Part shown: positions 35,656 through 44,377 of the stretch, in pieces
Numbering within the stretch: the first letter of the stretch is position 1
How the letters are laid out: the number at the start of each line of letters is the position of its first letter
Assembly: GCA_030147805.1 (NCBI GenBank)
Contig: JASBUR010000051.1
Span: 1 to 64,000 of the forward strand
Direction: 5' to 3'
Length of the DNA: 64,000 nt
From: Sphingomonadaceae bacterium
GTDB taxonomy: Bacteria; Pseudomonadota; Alphaproteobacteria; Sphingomonadales; Sphingomonadaceae
The notes under the pieces: model-generated
Told to the model about the DNA's origin: nothing
What the model saw: the letters and a program-made list of their open reading frames with translations, nothing else
The model's database searches: none
Program-made: the position numbers and the translations under genes

Positions 35656-36587
35656 TATTCTTGCACTCCGGCCAGGGCTCGGGCGAACGCCCTCGGGTCG
35701 AACGGCCGCAGGTCGTCGATGGTTTCGCCGACGCCGACCGCATGGATCGGCAGCTTGAAGCGCTCGGCGGCCGCGACGAGCACGCCGCCGCGCGCGGTGC
35801 CGTCGAGCTTGGTCATCACCAGCCCGGTGACGCCCGCGACTTCCTTGAACACCTCGATCTGGTTGAGCGCGTTCTGGCCGGTCGTCGCGTCGAGCACCAG
35901 CACGACGTCGTGCGGCGCCGACAGCATCAGCTTGGAGAGGACGCGCTTCACCTTGGCGAGCTCGTCCATCAGCCCCTGCTTGTTCTGCAGCCGCCCGGCG
36001 GTGTCGATGATCAGCGCATCGTATCCGCCGGCACGCGCCTTTTCGAGCGATTCATAGGCAAGGCCCGCGGCGTCGGCGCCGACCTTGCCCGAGATCACCG
36101 GCGCGCCGATGCGGCCGCCCCAGACCTGCAACTGCTCGATGGCGGCGGCGCGGAAGGTGTCGCCTGCCGCGAGCATGACGCGATAATCCTGTTCCTGGAA
36201 CAGATGCGCCAGCTTGGCGATCGTCGTCGTCTTGCCAGAGCCGTTGACGCCGACGACGAGGATGGTCTGCGGCCGCGGGAAGGCGACGACCTCGAGCGGC
36301 CGCGCCACCGGCGCCAGCACGCGCTCGATCTCGTCGGCGACGACCTGGCGCACCTCGGCCTCGCTGACCGCCTTGTCGTACTTCTCGGCGGAGAGCTTGG
36401 CGCAGACGCGTGCCGCCATTGCCGGGCCGAGGTCCGACGCGATCAGCGCCTCCTCGATCTCCTCGAGCATCGCGTCGTCGAGCTTCGACTTGGTGAATAC
36501 CGACGACAGGCTGTCGCCGAGCTTGTCCGACGATCGCGACAGCCCGGCGCGCAGCTTGGCAAACCAGCTCTGCGGTTCTTCAGACAC
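35655..36587 (-). CDS. ftsY: Signal recognition particle receptor FtsY
   Basis: A 310-residue SRP GTPase receptor. G1 is GVNGSGKTTT near residue 112, G3 DTAGRLQNK, G4 TKLDGTARGG. The N-terminal acidic domain of E. coli FtsY is short here, as usual for alphaproteobacteria. It docks Ffh-ribosome complexes at the membrane; ffh is 3 kb away on the other strand. GTG start at 36587 overlaps the mtaB stop by one base. Confidence 0.96.
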   Translation of the reverse strand: MSEEPQSWFAKLRAGLSRSSDKLGDSLSSVFTKSKLDDAMLEEIEEALIASDLGPAMAARVCAKLSAEKYDKAVSEAEVRQVVADEIERVLAPVARPLEVVAFPRPQTILVVGVNGSGKTTTIAKLAHLFQEQDYRVMLAAGDTFRAAAIEQLQVWGGRIGAPVISGKVGADAAGLAYESLEKARAGGYDALIIDTAGRLQNKQGLMDELAKVKRVLSKLMLSAPHDVVLVLDATTGQNALNQIEVFKEVAGVTGLVMTKLDGTARGGVLVAAAERFKLPIHAVGVGETIDDLRPFDPRAFARALAGVQE

Positions 36588-37858
36588 TAAGCGGCCTCCA
36601 ACATGCCGTCGTTCAATTGATGTGCGGTGGCGCGGACGAGCTGCCCGCGTTTCGCGCCGGCGACGCGCACCGGCGCGAAGGCCGCGCTGTGCCCGCTGCC
36701 GTCATGGCCCTCGATGAGCACGTCGAGCGGCCGGCCGATCTGCCCGCGAAGATAGGTGTCGAGCCGCATGGCCGAGGCCTGGCGCAACCGCGCCGCGCGC
36801 TCCTTGCGCAGCGGCACGGGAACCTGCGGCATCCGCGCCGCCGGCGTACCGCTGCGCGCCGAATAGGGAAAGATATGGCCATAGACGATGTCGCACTCGT
36901 CGATCATCGCCAGCGTATTCTCGAACATCGCGTCGGTCTCGGTCGGGAAGCCGGCGATGATGTCGGCGCCGAAACTCACCTCGGGCCGGCGCGCGCGCAC
37001 CTCGGCGCAGAAGCGGACAGCGTCCTCGCGGCTATGACGGCGCTTCATGCGCTTCAGCACCATGTCGTCGCCTGCCTGCAGACTGAGGTGCAGGTGCGGC
37101 ATCAGCCGCGCGTCGCCGGTGATCGCGTCGAGCAGCGGCATATCGATCTCGACCGAATCGATCGACGACAGCCGCAGCCGCGGCAGGTCGGGGACGAGCG
37201 TTAGGATCTGCTGGACGAGGCGGCCGAGCGTCCGGCTCCCCGGCAGATCGGCGCCGTAGGACGTCACGTCGACCCCGGTCAGCACCACCTCATGATAGCC
37301 TTCCTCGCGCACCAGCCGCTTGATGCGGTCGACGATCAGGCCGGCGGGTACCGACCGCGAATTGCCGCGGCCGAAAGGGATGATGCAGAAGGTACAGCGG
37401 TGGTCGCAGCCGTTCTGCACCTCGACGAAGGCGCGCGCCCGGTGACCGAGCGCATCGACCAGATGCGCCGCGGTCTCGCGCACCGCCATGATGTCGTTGA
37501 CGCGGACGGCGGGCAGGTCGTCGTCGAAGCGGAAACTCGCCGCCTGCAATTTCTCGATATTGCCGAGCACGCGCGCCACTTCGGGCATCGCCGCGAAGGT
37601 CTGCGGCTCGGTCTGCGCGGCGCAGCCGGTGACGATGATGCGCGCCTGCGGGCGCTCGCGCTTCATCCGGCGGATCTGCTGCCGCGCCTGCCGCACCGCC
37701 TCGCCGGTGACGGCGCAGGTGTTGACGACGATCATGTCGTGCTCGCCGCTCGCCGCGGCATGGGCGCGCATCACCTCGGACTCATAGGCGTTGAGCCGGC
37801 AGCCGAAGGTCACGATCTCGGGCGCCGCGGCGACGGCGGCATCAGGGAGTGTGGCCAT
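36587..37858 (-). CDS. mtaB: tRNA-t6A37 methylthiotransferase MtaB
   Basis: A 423-residue radical-SAM methylthiotransferase. The N-terminal domain has C20 in TFGCRLNAYE, then VNTCAVT and TGCAAQ as the other cluster cysteines. The radical-SAM motif is CDHRCTFC near residues 150-157. A TRAM domain is at the C-terminus. It converts t6A37 to ms2t6A37 in tRNAs reading ANN codons. ATG 37858 overlaps the dapF stop by one base (TGATG). Note that tsaE, needed for t6A itself, is also in the window. Confidence 0.95.
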   Translation of the reverse strand: MATLPDAAVAAAPEIVTFGCRLNAYESEVMRAHAAASGEHDMIVVNTCAVTGEAVRQARQQIRRMKRERPQARIIVTGCAAQTEPQTFAAMPEVARVLGNIEKLQAASFRFDDDLPAVRVNDIMAVRETAAHLVDALGHRARAFVEVQNGCDHRCTFCIIPFGRGNSRSVPAGLIVDRIKRLVREEGYHEVVLTGVDVTSYGADLPGSRTLGRLVQQILTLVPDLPRLRLSSIDSVEIDMPLLDAITGDARLMPHLHLSLQAGDDMVLKRMKRRHSREDAVRFCAEVRARRPEVSFGADIIAGFPTETDAMFENTLAMIDECDIVYGHIFPYSARSGTPAARMPQVPVPLRKERAARLRQASAMRLDTYLRGQIGRPLDVLIEGHDGSGHSAAFAPVRVAGAKRGQLVRATAHQLNDGMLEAA

Positions 37859-38667
37859 CAGGCGTAGTCGTCCAGATCGATTTCGCCGCGGAACGACGTC
37901 GCCGCGGGTCCGGTCATCGCGATATGATCGTCGGCGCGCCATTCGATGTCGAGCGTGCCGCCGGGCAGCGCGACGCGGACCCGGCGGCCGGTCAGCCCGC
38001 GCCGCATCGCCGCGACCGCGGTGGCGCAGGCGCCGGTGCCGCAGGCGCGCGTCAGCCCGGCGCCGCGCTCCCACACCCTGAGGCGGAGATGGTCGGGGCC
38101 GATCAGCTGCGCGACATTGACGTTCACCCGCTCGGGAAACAGCGCGTCATGCTCGATCTGCGGACCGAGCGTGCCGATCGGCACCGCGTCGAGATCGTCG
38201 ACGAAGAAGATGACGTGCGGATTGCCGACGTTGACCGCGCTCGGCTTGTCGAGCCCGTCCCAGCCGACCGGCATCTCGCGGGTGTCCATCGCATAGGCGA
38301 GCGGGATCGCATCCCAGTCGAAGCGCGGCCGGCCCATGTCGACGGTGGCGCCGTCGCCTTGCGGCGCGACCTCGATCAGGCCGCCGGCGGTCTCGACGGT
38401 CGCGGGTCCGAGCAGCTGCGCGACGCAGCGCGAGGCGTTGCCGCAGGCTTCGACCTCGCCGCCGTCGCTGTTGAAGATCAGCATGCGCGCATCGCCGCCG
38501 GCGCGCGGCTTCTCGATGACGATCAGCTGGTCGCAGCCGATGCCGGTATGCCGGTCGGCGATCCGCGCCGCGAGGCCGTTGCCCATCGCCGGGATCGCCT
38601 GCGCGCGCGCGTCGAACACGACGAAGTCGTTGCCGAGCCCATGCATCTTGACGAACGGCGTTGCCAT
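37858..38667 (-). CDS. dapF: Diaminopimelate epimerase
   Basis: A 269-residue DapF that converts LL- to meso-diaminopimelate for lysine and peptidoglycan. The two catalytic cysteines are C75 in VEACGNASR and about C209 in RACGTGAC. The start FVKMHGLGNDFVV is the family N-terminus. ATG 38667 has no clear ribosome-binding site. It heads the operon dapF-mtaB-ftsY-yciB-TIM-cofE-cofD-cofC. Confidence 0.96.
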   Translation of the reverse strand: MATPFVKMHGLGNDFVVFDARAQAIPAMGNGLAARIADRHTGIGCDQLIVIEKPRAGGDARMLIFNSDGGEVEACGNASRCVAQLLGPATVETAGGLIEVAPQGDGATVDMGRPRFDWDAIPLAYAMDTREMPVGWDGLDKPSAVNVGNPHVIFFVDDLDAVPIGTLGPQIEHDALFPERVNVNVAQLIGPDHLRLRVWERGAGLTRACGTGACATAVAAMRRGLTGRRVRVALPGGTLDIEWRADDHIAMTGPAATSFRGEIDLDDYA

Positions 38668-38755
38668 AGGCGCGCGATGTAGGCGCGAGGCGTGCAGAAG
38701 TCCACGCCGCGGGCGGTCGCGCGCAACCCTCGGCGTCGGCCGGCGTTGCCCCATC

Positions 38756-39304
38756 ATGCTCAGTAAAGATGCCGCCGATGTCCTCGCCTTCTGGTTCGAC
38801 GAGCTGGCGCCCGAGCAGCGTTTCGCGAAGGACGACGCGGTCGACGCCGCGATCCGCGATCGCTTCGGCGACCTGCACACCCGGCTGTCGCAGCACGTTC
38901 CCGAGGCGTGGATTGCCGACCCGCAATCGCTGCTCGCCGCGGTGATCGTGCTGGACCAATTTTCGCGCAATCTGTACCGCGACGATCCGCGCGCCTTCGC
39001 CAACGATGCCGTCGCGCTCGACCTCGCGCGCCTCGCGCTGAAGCGCGGCGACGATGCGCCGATGGACGCCGCGCAGCGCCAGTTCCTCTACATGCCCTTC
39101 ATGCACAGCGAGGATTCCGACGATCAGGACCGCTGCGTCGCGCTGATGCGGGAGACGGGCAACGCCGAGGCGATCGACTATGCCAAGCAGCACCAGGCGA
39201 TCATTGACCGCTTCGGCCGCTTCCCGCATCGGAACGAGACGCTGGGGCGGGAAACCACTCCGGCAGAGGCGGCGTTCCTGACGGAGCCCGGCTCGAGCTT
39301 CTGA
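38756..39304 (+). CDS. DUF924 family protein
   Basis: A 182-residue helical protein of the DUF924 family. Typical blocks are VLAFWFDELAPEQRF, LAAVIVLDQFSRNLYRDDP, RQFLYMPFMHSED, and FGRFPHRNETLGR. Function unknown; the fold is tetratricopeptide-like. ATG 38756 lies 88 bases from the divergent dapF start. The ORF-track start lies inside dapF. Confidence 0.88.
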   Translation: MLSKDAADVLAFWFDELAPEQRFAKDDAVDAAIRDRFGDLHTRLSQHVPEAWIADPQSLLAAVIVLDQFSRNLYRDDPRAFANDAVALDLARLALKRGDDAPMDAAQRQFLYMPFMHSEDSDDQDRCVALMRETGNAEAIDYAKQHQAIIDRFGRFPHRNETLGRETTPAEAAFLTEPGSSF

Positions 39305-39448
39305 GCTGCCGACATTGACTTCCGCCCCCCGCGGCGCTACCTCGCACCCGCTTTTCCATCCGGAACTGCCAGTATTGAACGCGTCCACGGATGCACGCCG
39401 GTCAGCGAGGTTTCGCCCACCGGCGCGAAACCGTTTGGGGTGAGCTTG

Positions 39449-40888
39449 ATGTTCGAGAGCCTATCAGACCGCCTTTCGGGCGTCTTCGACAAGCTCCGCG
39501 GCCGTGGCGCGCTGACGGAGGCCGACGTGCGCGCGGCGATGCGCGAGGTGCGCGTCGCGCTGCTCGAGGCCGATGTCGCGCTCCCCGTCGTCAAGAGCTT
39601 CGTCGACAAGGCGACCGAGCGCGCGATCGGCGCCGAGGTCATCCGTTCGATCACCCCCGGCCAGATGGTCGTCAAGATCGTCCATGACGCGCTGATCGAG
39701 ATGCTCGGCGGCGACAGCGAGGGGCTGAACCTCGACGTCACCCCGCCGGCGGTCATCATGATGGTCGGCCTCCAGGGCTCGGGCAAGACCACCACCACTG
39801 CCAAGATCGCCAAGCGCCTTTCGGAGAAAGAGCGCAAGAAGGTCATGATGGCGTCGCTCGACGTCAACCGTCCGGCGGCGCAGGACCAGCTGCGCATCCT
39901 CGGCGAGCAGATCAGCGTCGCGACCTTGCCGATCATCGCCGGGCAGCAGCCGGTCGACATCGCGCGCCGTGCCATGCAGGCGGCGAAGCTGCAGGGCTTC
40001 GACGTGCTGCTGCTCGACACCGCCGGCCGGCTCCACGTCGACCAGGCGCTGATGGCCGAGATGCAGGCGGTCGCCGGCGCGTCCGACCCCGCCGAAATCC
40101 TGCTCGTCGTCGACTCGCTGACCGGCCAGGACGCGGTCAACGTCGCGCAGTCGTTCGCCGGCCAGGTCGATCTGACCGGCGTCGTGCTGACGCGGATGGA
40201 CGGCGATGCGCGCGGCGGTGCCGCGCTGTCGATGCGCGCGGTCACGCAGAAGCCGATCAAGTTCGCCGGCACCGGCGAGAAGCTCGACGCGCTCGATGCC
40301 TTCGATCCGCAGCGCGTCGCCGGCCGCATCCTCGGCATGGGCGACGTCGTCAGCCTCGTCGAGCGCGCGTCGGAGACGATCCAGCAGGACGAGGCGGAGA
40401 AGCTCGCGGCCAAGATGGCCAAGGGTCAGTTCGACATGAACGACCTGCGCGCGCAGCTCAACCAGATGCAGCGCATGGGCGGCATGGGCGCGCTGATGGG
40501 CATGCTGCCCGGCATGGGCAAGATGCAGAAGCAGGCCGAGGCGTCGGGCGTCAACGACAAGACGCTGTCGCGCATGGAGGCGGTCATCCTGTCGATGACC
40601 CCCAAGGAGCGCGCCAAGCCCGAGATCATCGCGGCGAAGCGCAAGATCCGCATCGCCAAGGGCGCGGGCACGACGGTGCAGGAGGTGAACAAGCTCCTGA
40701 AGATGCACCAGGAAATGGCCAACGCCATGAAGAAGATCAAGAAGATGGGCGGCATGGGCGGCCTGATGAAGATGATGGGCAAGATGCCCGGCGGCATGGC
40801 CGGGATGCTCGGCGGCGGCGCCGGTGGCGGTGCCCCGCAGCTCCCCGGCGGCATGCCGCCCGGCTTCGACAAATTACTGAAACGCTAA
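39449..40888 (+). CDS. ffh: Signal recognition particle protein Ffh
   Basis: A 479-residue Ffh. The N domain starts MFESLSDRLSGVFDKLRGRG; the G domain has GLQGSGKTTT near residue 107, DTAGRL, and TRMDGDARGG; the C-terminal M domain is Met/Gly-rich (GGMGALMGMLPGMG). It binds SRP RNA and signal sequences. GTG 39440 is in frame but ATG 39449, with GGGGTGAG upstream, gives the family N-terminus. A weak promoter-like TTGACT at 39315 lies upstream. It is the first gene of ffh-rpsP-rimM-vapB-vapC-trmD-rplS. Confidence 0.97.
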   Translation: MFESLSDRLSGVFDKLRGRGALTEADVRAAMREVRVALLEADVALPVVKSFVDKATERAIGAEVIRSITPGQMVVKIVHDALIEMLGGDSEGLNLDVTPPAVIMMVGLQGSGKTTTTAKIAKRLSEKERKKVMMASLDVNRPAAQDQLRILGEQISVATLPIIAGQQPVDIARRAMQAAKLQGFDVLLLDTAGRLHVDQALMAEMQAVAGASDPAEILLVVDSLTGQDAVNVAQSFAGQVDLTGVVLTRMDGDARGGAALSMRAVTQKPIKFAGTGEKLDALDAFDPQRVAGRILGMGDVVSLVERASETIQQDEAEKLAAKMAKGQFDMNDLRAQLNQMQRMGGMGALMGMLPGMGKMQKQAEASGVNDKTLSRMEAVILSMTPKERAKPEIIAAKRKIRIAKGAGTTVQEVNKLLKMHQEMANAMKKIKKMGGMGGLMKMMGKMPGGMAGMLGGGAGGGAPQLPGGMPPGFDKLLKR

Positions 40889-40916
40889 ATCGAAATTACT
40901 GAGGAAGGACTAGACT

Positions 40917-41456
40917 ATGGCTCTTGCAATCCGGCTCGCCCGCGGCGGCGCGAAGAAGCGGCCCTATTACCGCATCGTCGTCACCGACTCGCGCAACGCG
41001 CGCGACGGCCGCTTCATCGAGAAGATCGGCACCTACAACCCGCTGCTGGCGAAGGATTCGGGCGAGCGCGTGAAGCTCGACACCGAGCGCGCCGCGCACT
41101 GGCTCGGCGTCGGCGCGCAGCCGTCGGACCGCGTTGCGCGCTTCCTCGATGCCGCCGGTGTCCGCACCCGCGCCGCGAAGAACAACCCGAAGAAGGGCGA
41201 GCCGGGCGAGAAGGCCAAGGAGCGCAGCGAGACGCGCGCCACCAAGACGGCCGAGCGTGAGGCTGCTGCTGCCGAGGCCGCCGCGCAGCCGGCGGCCGCG
41301 GCTGAAGAGGCCGAGACCGAGGCGGTCGTCGCCGCGGCGATCGAGTCGACCGAAGCCGGCATCGCCGGCGATGCCGTCGAGGCGGAAGCCGAGGCCCCGG
41401 CCGAAGCCGCTGCCGAGGCGCCCGCCGAGGACGAGAAGAAGGCCGACGAGGCCTAA
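40917..41456 (+). CDS. rpsP: 30S ribosomal protein S16 with long acidic tail
   Basis: A 179-residue S16. The first 85 residues are the normal S16 core ([20 protein letters not shown], then [14 protein letters not shown]). The remaining 95 residues are an Ala/Glu/Lys tail of low complexity. Extensions are common in alphaproteobacterial S16 but this is at the long end. ATG 40917 has GAGGAAGG upstream. rimM follows after 3 bases. Confidence 0.96.
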   Translation: MALAIRLARGGAKKRPYYRIVVTDSRNARDGRFIEKIGTYNPLLAKDSGERVKLDTERAAHWLGVGAQPSDRVARFLDAAGVRTRAAKNNPKKGEPGEKAKERSETRATKTAEREAAAAEAAAQPAAAAEEAETEAVVAAAIESTEAGIAGDAVEAEAEAPAEAAAEAPAEDEKKADEA

Positions 41457-41459
41457 GCC

Positions 41460-41948
41460 TTGTCGGGCGGGGCCCGGGTCACGCTTGCCGCCGTCGCCGG
41501 TGCTCATGGCATCGGCGGCGAGGTGAGGCTCAAGCTGTTCGCCGAGAGCCTGGACTCGCTTCGCCGCCACAAGAGCTTCGAGGTTGCCGGGCGAACGCTG
41601 ACGCTGAAGTCGCTGAAGCCCGGCAAGCCCGACGCGACCGCGCGGTTCGCCGAGATCGGCTCGCGCGACGAGGCGGAGGCGCTGCGCGGCACGCTGCTGA
41701 CCGTCGACCGCGCCGAACTGCCGCCGCTCGCCGAGGGCGAGTTCTATCACAGCGACCTGATCGGCCTGTCCGCCGTCACACCTGACGGTGCGACGGTCGG
41801 CACCGTCGTCGCCGTCGAGAATTTCGGCGCCGGCGACATCCTTGAGATCGAGAAGCCCGACGGCAAGCGCTTCATGCTGCCGTTCCGCCCCGAGGCGGTG
41901 CCCGTGGTCGGCGAGCGTGTGGTGATTGAACCGGCATTCGTTGCGTAG
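41460..41948 (+). CDS. rimM: Ribosome maturation factor RimM
   Basis: A 162-residue RimM with the N-terminal block VAGAHGIGGEVRLK and the PRC-barrel part beginning EGEFYHSDLIGLSAV. It binds S19 and helps 30S head maturation. The only reasonable start is TTG 41460, 3 bases after the rpsP stop; no in-frame ATG precedes the conserved block. Its stop codon overlaps by one base the inverted repeat of the vapBC module. Confidence 0.94.
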   Translation: MSGGARVTLAAVAGAHGIGGEVRLKLFAESLDSLRRHKSFEVAGRTLTLKSLKPGKPDATARFAEIGSRDEAEALRGTLLTVDRAELPPLAEGEFYHSDLIGLSAVTPDGATVGTVVAVENFGAGDILEIEKPDGKRFMLPFRPEAVPVVGERVVIEPAFVA

Positions 41949-41968
41949 TATATACGATCCGTATATAC
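41948..41968. promoter_or_regulatory. Palindromic operator of the vapBC module
   Basis: GTATATACG (41948-41956) and CGTATATAC (41960-41968) form a perfect 9-bp inverted repeat with spacer ATC. It begins on the last base of the rimM stop and ends just before the vapB ribosome-binding site GGAGG. It is the natural site for VapB autoregulation, and its TATATAC repeats may also serve as a -10 element. Confidence 0.7.
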
Positions 41969-41978
41969 GGAGGCCGTG

Positions 41979-42242
41979 ATGGCGCGCCAGTGGCGGACCA
42001 AGACATTCAAATCGGGTAATTCTGTTGCGGTACGGCTGCCGAAGTCGGCCGGTCTGACTGAGGGTGACGACGTCGTTCTCGTGCCGCACGATGACGGAAG
42101 CTTCAGCTTCTGGCGCGAGCAGGATGGGGCGAAGGTCCTGGACGGTTTGTTCGGCGCCTTCTCCGCCGGGTTCATGTCCGAAGGACGCGGCGACATCGAG
42201 CAGGCCGAACGCGACTGGAATGGGCAGCACCGCGCGGCCTGA
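41979..42242 (+). CDS. vapB: VapB-type antitoxin (AbrB/SpoVT fold)
   Basis: An 87-residue protein. The N-terminal 45 residues are a swapped-hairpin AbrB domain: TKTFKSGNSVAVRLPKSAGL is the signature of VapB antitoxins. The C-terminal part, with GLFGAFSAGFMSEGR, is the toxin-binding arm. GGAGG is 5 bases before ATG 41979 (GTG 41976 is in frame but too close). Two bases separate it from vapC. The pair lies between rimM and trmD, which are adjacent in most bacteria. Confidence 0.9.
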   Translation: MARQWRTKTFKSGNSVAVRLPKSAGLTEGDDVVLVPHDDGSFSFWREQDGAKVLDGLFGAFSAGFMSEGRGDIEQAERDWNGQHRAA

Positions 42243-42244
42243 CG

Positions 42245-42634
42245 ATGTTCATGCTCGACACCAATGTCTGCATCGATTTCGCGCTAGGCCGCAGTGATGT
42301 CCTGCGCGCCCGCGTGCGCCGCTTCTACAACAGCGGCCTCGCCATTTCCGCGATCACGCTCGCCGAACTCAGGGTCGGTGCGCGTCATCCTGACGCCGAT
42401 CCTGAAGATCAGCGGCGGCTCGACGTGCTGATCGGGACGCTCAATCTGCACGATTTCGATGGGCGTGCTGCGGACGACTACGGCTCGCTTGCGCGCGAAG
42501 TCGGGGTGAAGCGTGCGAGCTTCGACCGTCTGATTGCGGCCCATGCACGCTCGCTCGATCTAACCCTCGTCACAAACAATCCTCGTGACTTTGCCGACGT
42601 CAAAGGTCTGCGTGTCGAGAATTGGTGCGCATGA
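42245..42634 (+). CDS. vapC: VapC-type PIN-domain toxin
   Basis: A 129-residue PIN-domain ribonuclease. The acidic triad region is intact: D5 in [10 protein letters not shown], the Glu in [10 protein letters not shown], and the Asp pair around [11 protein letters not shown] with [11 protein letters not shown] at the end. VapC toxins cut initiator tRNA or rRNA. The sequence [16 protein letters not shown] and [12 protein letters not shown] are like VapC of the enteric/MvpT type. Its stop codon overlaps the trmD start (ATGA). Confidence 0.92.
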   Translation: MFMLDTNVCIDFALGRSDVLRARVRRFYNSGLAISAITLAELRVGARHPDADPEDQRRLDVLIGTLNLHDFDGRAADDYGSLAREVGVKRASFDRLIAAHARSLDLTLVTNNPRDFADVKGLRVENWCA

Positions 42635-43377
42635 CCTGGCTTGCCACCGTGCTTACGCTCTACCCGGAGATGTTCCCCGGTCCGCTCGGGCAGAGCCTCG
42701 CCGGCCGCGCGTTGACCGATGGCAGCTGGTCGCTCGACGCCGTGAACATCCGCGACTTCGCCACCGACAAGCATCGCTCGGTCGACGATACGCCGGCGGG
42801 CGGCGGACCGGGCATGGTGCTGCGCGTCGATGTGCTCTCGCGCGCGATCGACGCCGTTCGCGATCGGCAGCCGGCAGCGCCGGTGCTGGCGATGTCGCCG
42901 CGCGGGCGCCCGCTGACGCAGGCGCGCGTGCGCGAGCTGGCAGCTGGCCCCGGCGTCACGCTGCTCTGCGGCCGTTTCGAGGGCTTTGACGAGCGCTTGT
43001 TCGACGGCCGCGATGTCGAGCCGGTATCGATTGGCGACTATATCCTGTCGGGCGGCGAGCCCGCCGCGCTCGTGCTCCTCGATGCTTGCGTGCGCCTGCT
43101 CCCCGGTGTAATGGGCGCGGCTTCGAGCGGAGAGCAGGAAAGCTTCGAAAGCGGACTGCTCGAATATCCGCACTATACCCGACCACCCGAGTGGGAGGGG
43201 CGCACGATCCCCGAAGTGCTGCGATCGGGGGATCATGCGCGGATCGACGCCTGGCGACTGGCCCAGGCCGAGACCGATACACGGCTAAGGCGGCCGGACC
43301 TTTGGGAACGCTACGACAGCGTTCGGGTCAGGTCGCCCTCTGGCGCGCGGCGAACGAACAAGGACGAAAAGGCATGA
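42631..43377 (+). CDS. trmD: tRNA (guanine-N1-)-methyltransferase TrmD
   Basis: A 248-residue TrmD (m1G37 in tRNA). Blocks: [20 protein letters not shown] at the start, [14 protein letters not shown], the trefoil-knot SAM site [12 protein letters not shown] and [16 protein letters not shown], and [13 protein letters not shown] 42631 overlaps the vapC stop; no good ribosome-binding site is visible in the end of vapC, so trmD translation probably depends on coupling. The usual upstream partner rimM is displaced by the vapBC module. It overlaps rplS downstream. Confidence 0.96.
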   Translation: MTWLATVLTLYPEMFPGPLGQSLAGRALTDGSWSLDAVNIRDFATDKHRSVDDTPAGGGPGMVLRVDVLSRAIDAVRDRQPAAPVLAMSPRGRPLTQARVRELAAGPGVTLLCGRFEGFDERLFDGRDVEPVSIGDYILSGGEPAALVLLDACVRLLPGVMGAASSGEQESFESGLLEYPHYTRPPEWEGRTIPEVLRSGDHARIDAWRLAQAETDTRLRRPDLWERYDSVRVRSPSGARRTNKDEKA

Positions 43378-43763
43378 ACCTTATCCAGCAGATCGAGGCC
43401 GAACAGGTCGCGAAATTTGCCGCCAACAAGAAGATCCCCGAGTTCCGCGCCGGCGACACGCTGCGCGTCGGCGTCAAGGTGATCGAAGGCGAGCGCAGCC
43501 GTATCCAGTTCTTCGAAGGCGTGTGCATCGCGCGCGCCAACAAGGGCATCAACAGCAATTTCACCGTTCGCAAGGTGAGCTTCGGCGAGGGCGTCGAGCG
43601 CGTCTTCCCGCTCTACTCGCCGAACGTCGACACGATCGATCTGGTTCGCCGCGGCGTGGTGCGTCGCGCCAAGCTCTATTATCTGCGCGGCCGCTCGGGC
43701 AAGTCGGCCCGCATCGTGGAACGCCGCGAGGCCCGGCCCGAGAAGACCGCGCCGGCGGCGTAA
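43374..43763 (+). CDS. rplS: 50S ribosomal protein L19
   Basis: A 129-residue L19 with the usual blocks [31 protein letters not shown], and [23 protein letters not shown] 43374 overlaps the trmD stop (ATGA) and has AAGGACGAAAAGG upstream. It ends the operon at a strong hairpin. Confidence 0.97.
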   Translation: MNLIQQIEAEQVAKFAANKKIPEFRAGDTLRVGVKVIEGERSRIQFFEGVCIARANKGINSNFTVRKVSFGEGVERVFPLYSPNVDTIDLVRRGVVRRAKLYYLRGRSGKSARIVERREARPEKTAPAA

Positions 43764-43784
43764 GCGCCGCCACTTGCGCGACGC

Positions 43785-43820
43785 CGAAACGGCCGTCGGA
43801 GCGATCCGGCGGCCGTTTCG
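43785..43820. terminator. Hairpin terminator between rplS and a convergent gene
   Basis: CGAAACGGCCG (43785-43795) and CGGCCGTTTCG (43810-43820) form an 11-bp stem. It ends one base before the stop codon of the convergent gene and can serve transcripts from both sides. Confidence 0.65.
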
Positions 43821-44237
43821 CTATTTGGCGCGGACGCGCGCGACGGCGGCTGTGGCGCGCGCGTTGATATGCCGGCGCAGGGCCTCGACAGCGATATCGG
43901 TCTGCGCCGCGACCTGCGCTTCGGAGCTTCCGTACATCATCTCGCGCAGCGACTGCGCCAGCACCGGTCGCACCTGCGTTTCGAAATAGGCGCATTTGCG
44001 CACGACGTTGGCGGTCGATCGCTTCGGACCGAGCGTGCTGTAGGCGAGGAACTGGGCCGACAGGTCGATGCACGTCTCCCAGTTGCCGAGGATCACGGCC
44101 GCCTGCTGCGCCGGGGTGAGCGGCGGCACCATGGGTGCCGGGGTCGTGGCGGGCGGCGGCGCCGGAGTCTGCGCCGCGACGGGCAATGCCAGAAGGGCGG
44201 CGACCGCCAACAGACAGGCTCCGTGCCGACCCCGCAT
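43821..44237 (-). CDS. Small exported protein of unknown function
   Basis: A 138-residue protein with a signal peptide ([17 protein letters not shown]) and a Pro/Thr/Ala linker, then a helical domain with two cysteines (NWETCIDLS and VRKCAYFE) that could form a disulfide in the periplasm. I do not recognise the family. ATG 44237 has GAGGG upstream; the track start is an upstream TTG. It is convergent with rplS and divergent from leuC. Confidence 0.7.
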   Translation of the reverse strand: MRGRHGACLLAVAALLALPVAAQTPAPPPATTPAPMVPPLTPAQQAAVILGNWETCIDLSAQFLAYSTLGPKRSTANVVRKCAYFETQVRPVLAQSLREMMYGSSEAQVAAQTDIAVEALRRHINARATAAVARVRAK

Positions 44238-44377
44238 CCGACCCTCGCTCAAGACGCACGAATCGGCGCCGTTGCCCCCTTGGTGCTATGAACACCCCCC
44301 ATGGTGCAAGCGTCCTCGGCGCGACGGCGCAACAGATGATTGACCCGTCGCCGTCAGGCAGGCAAAGGCGACATATT

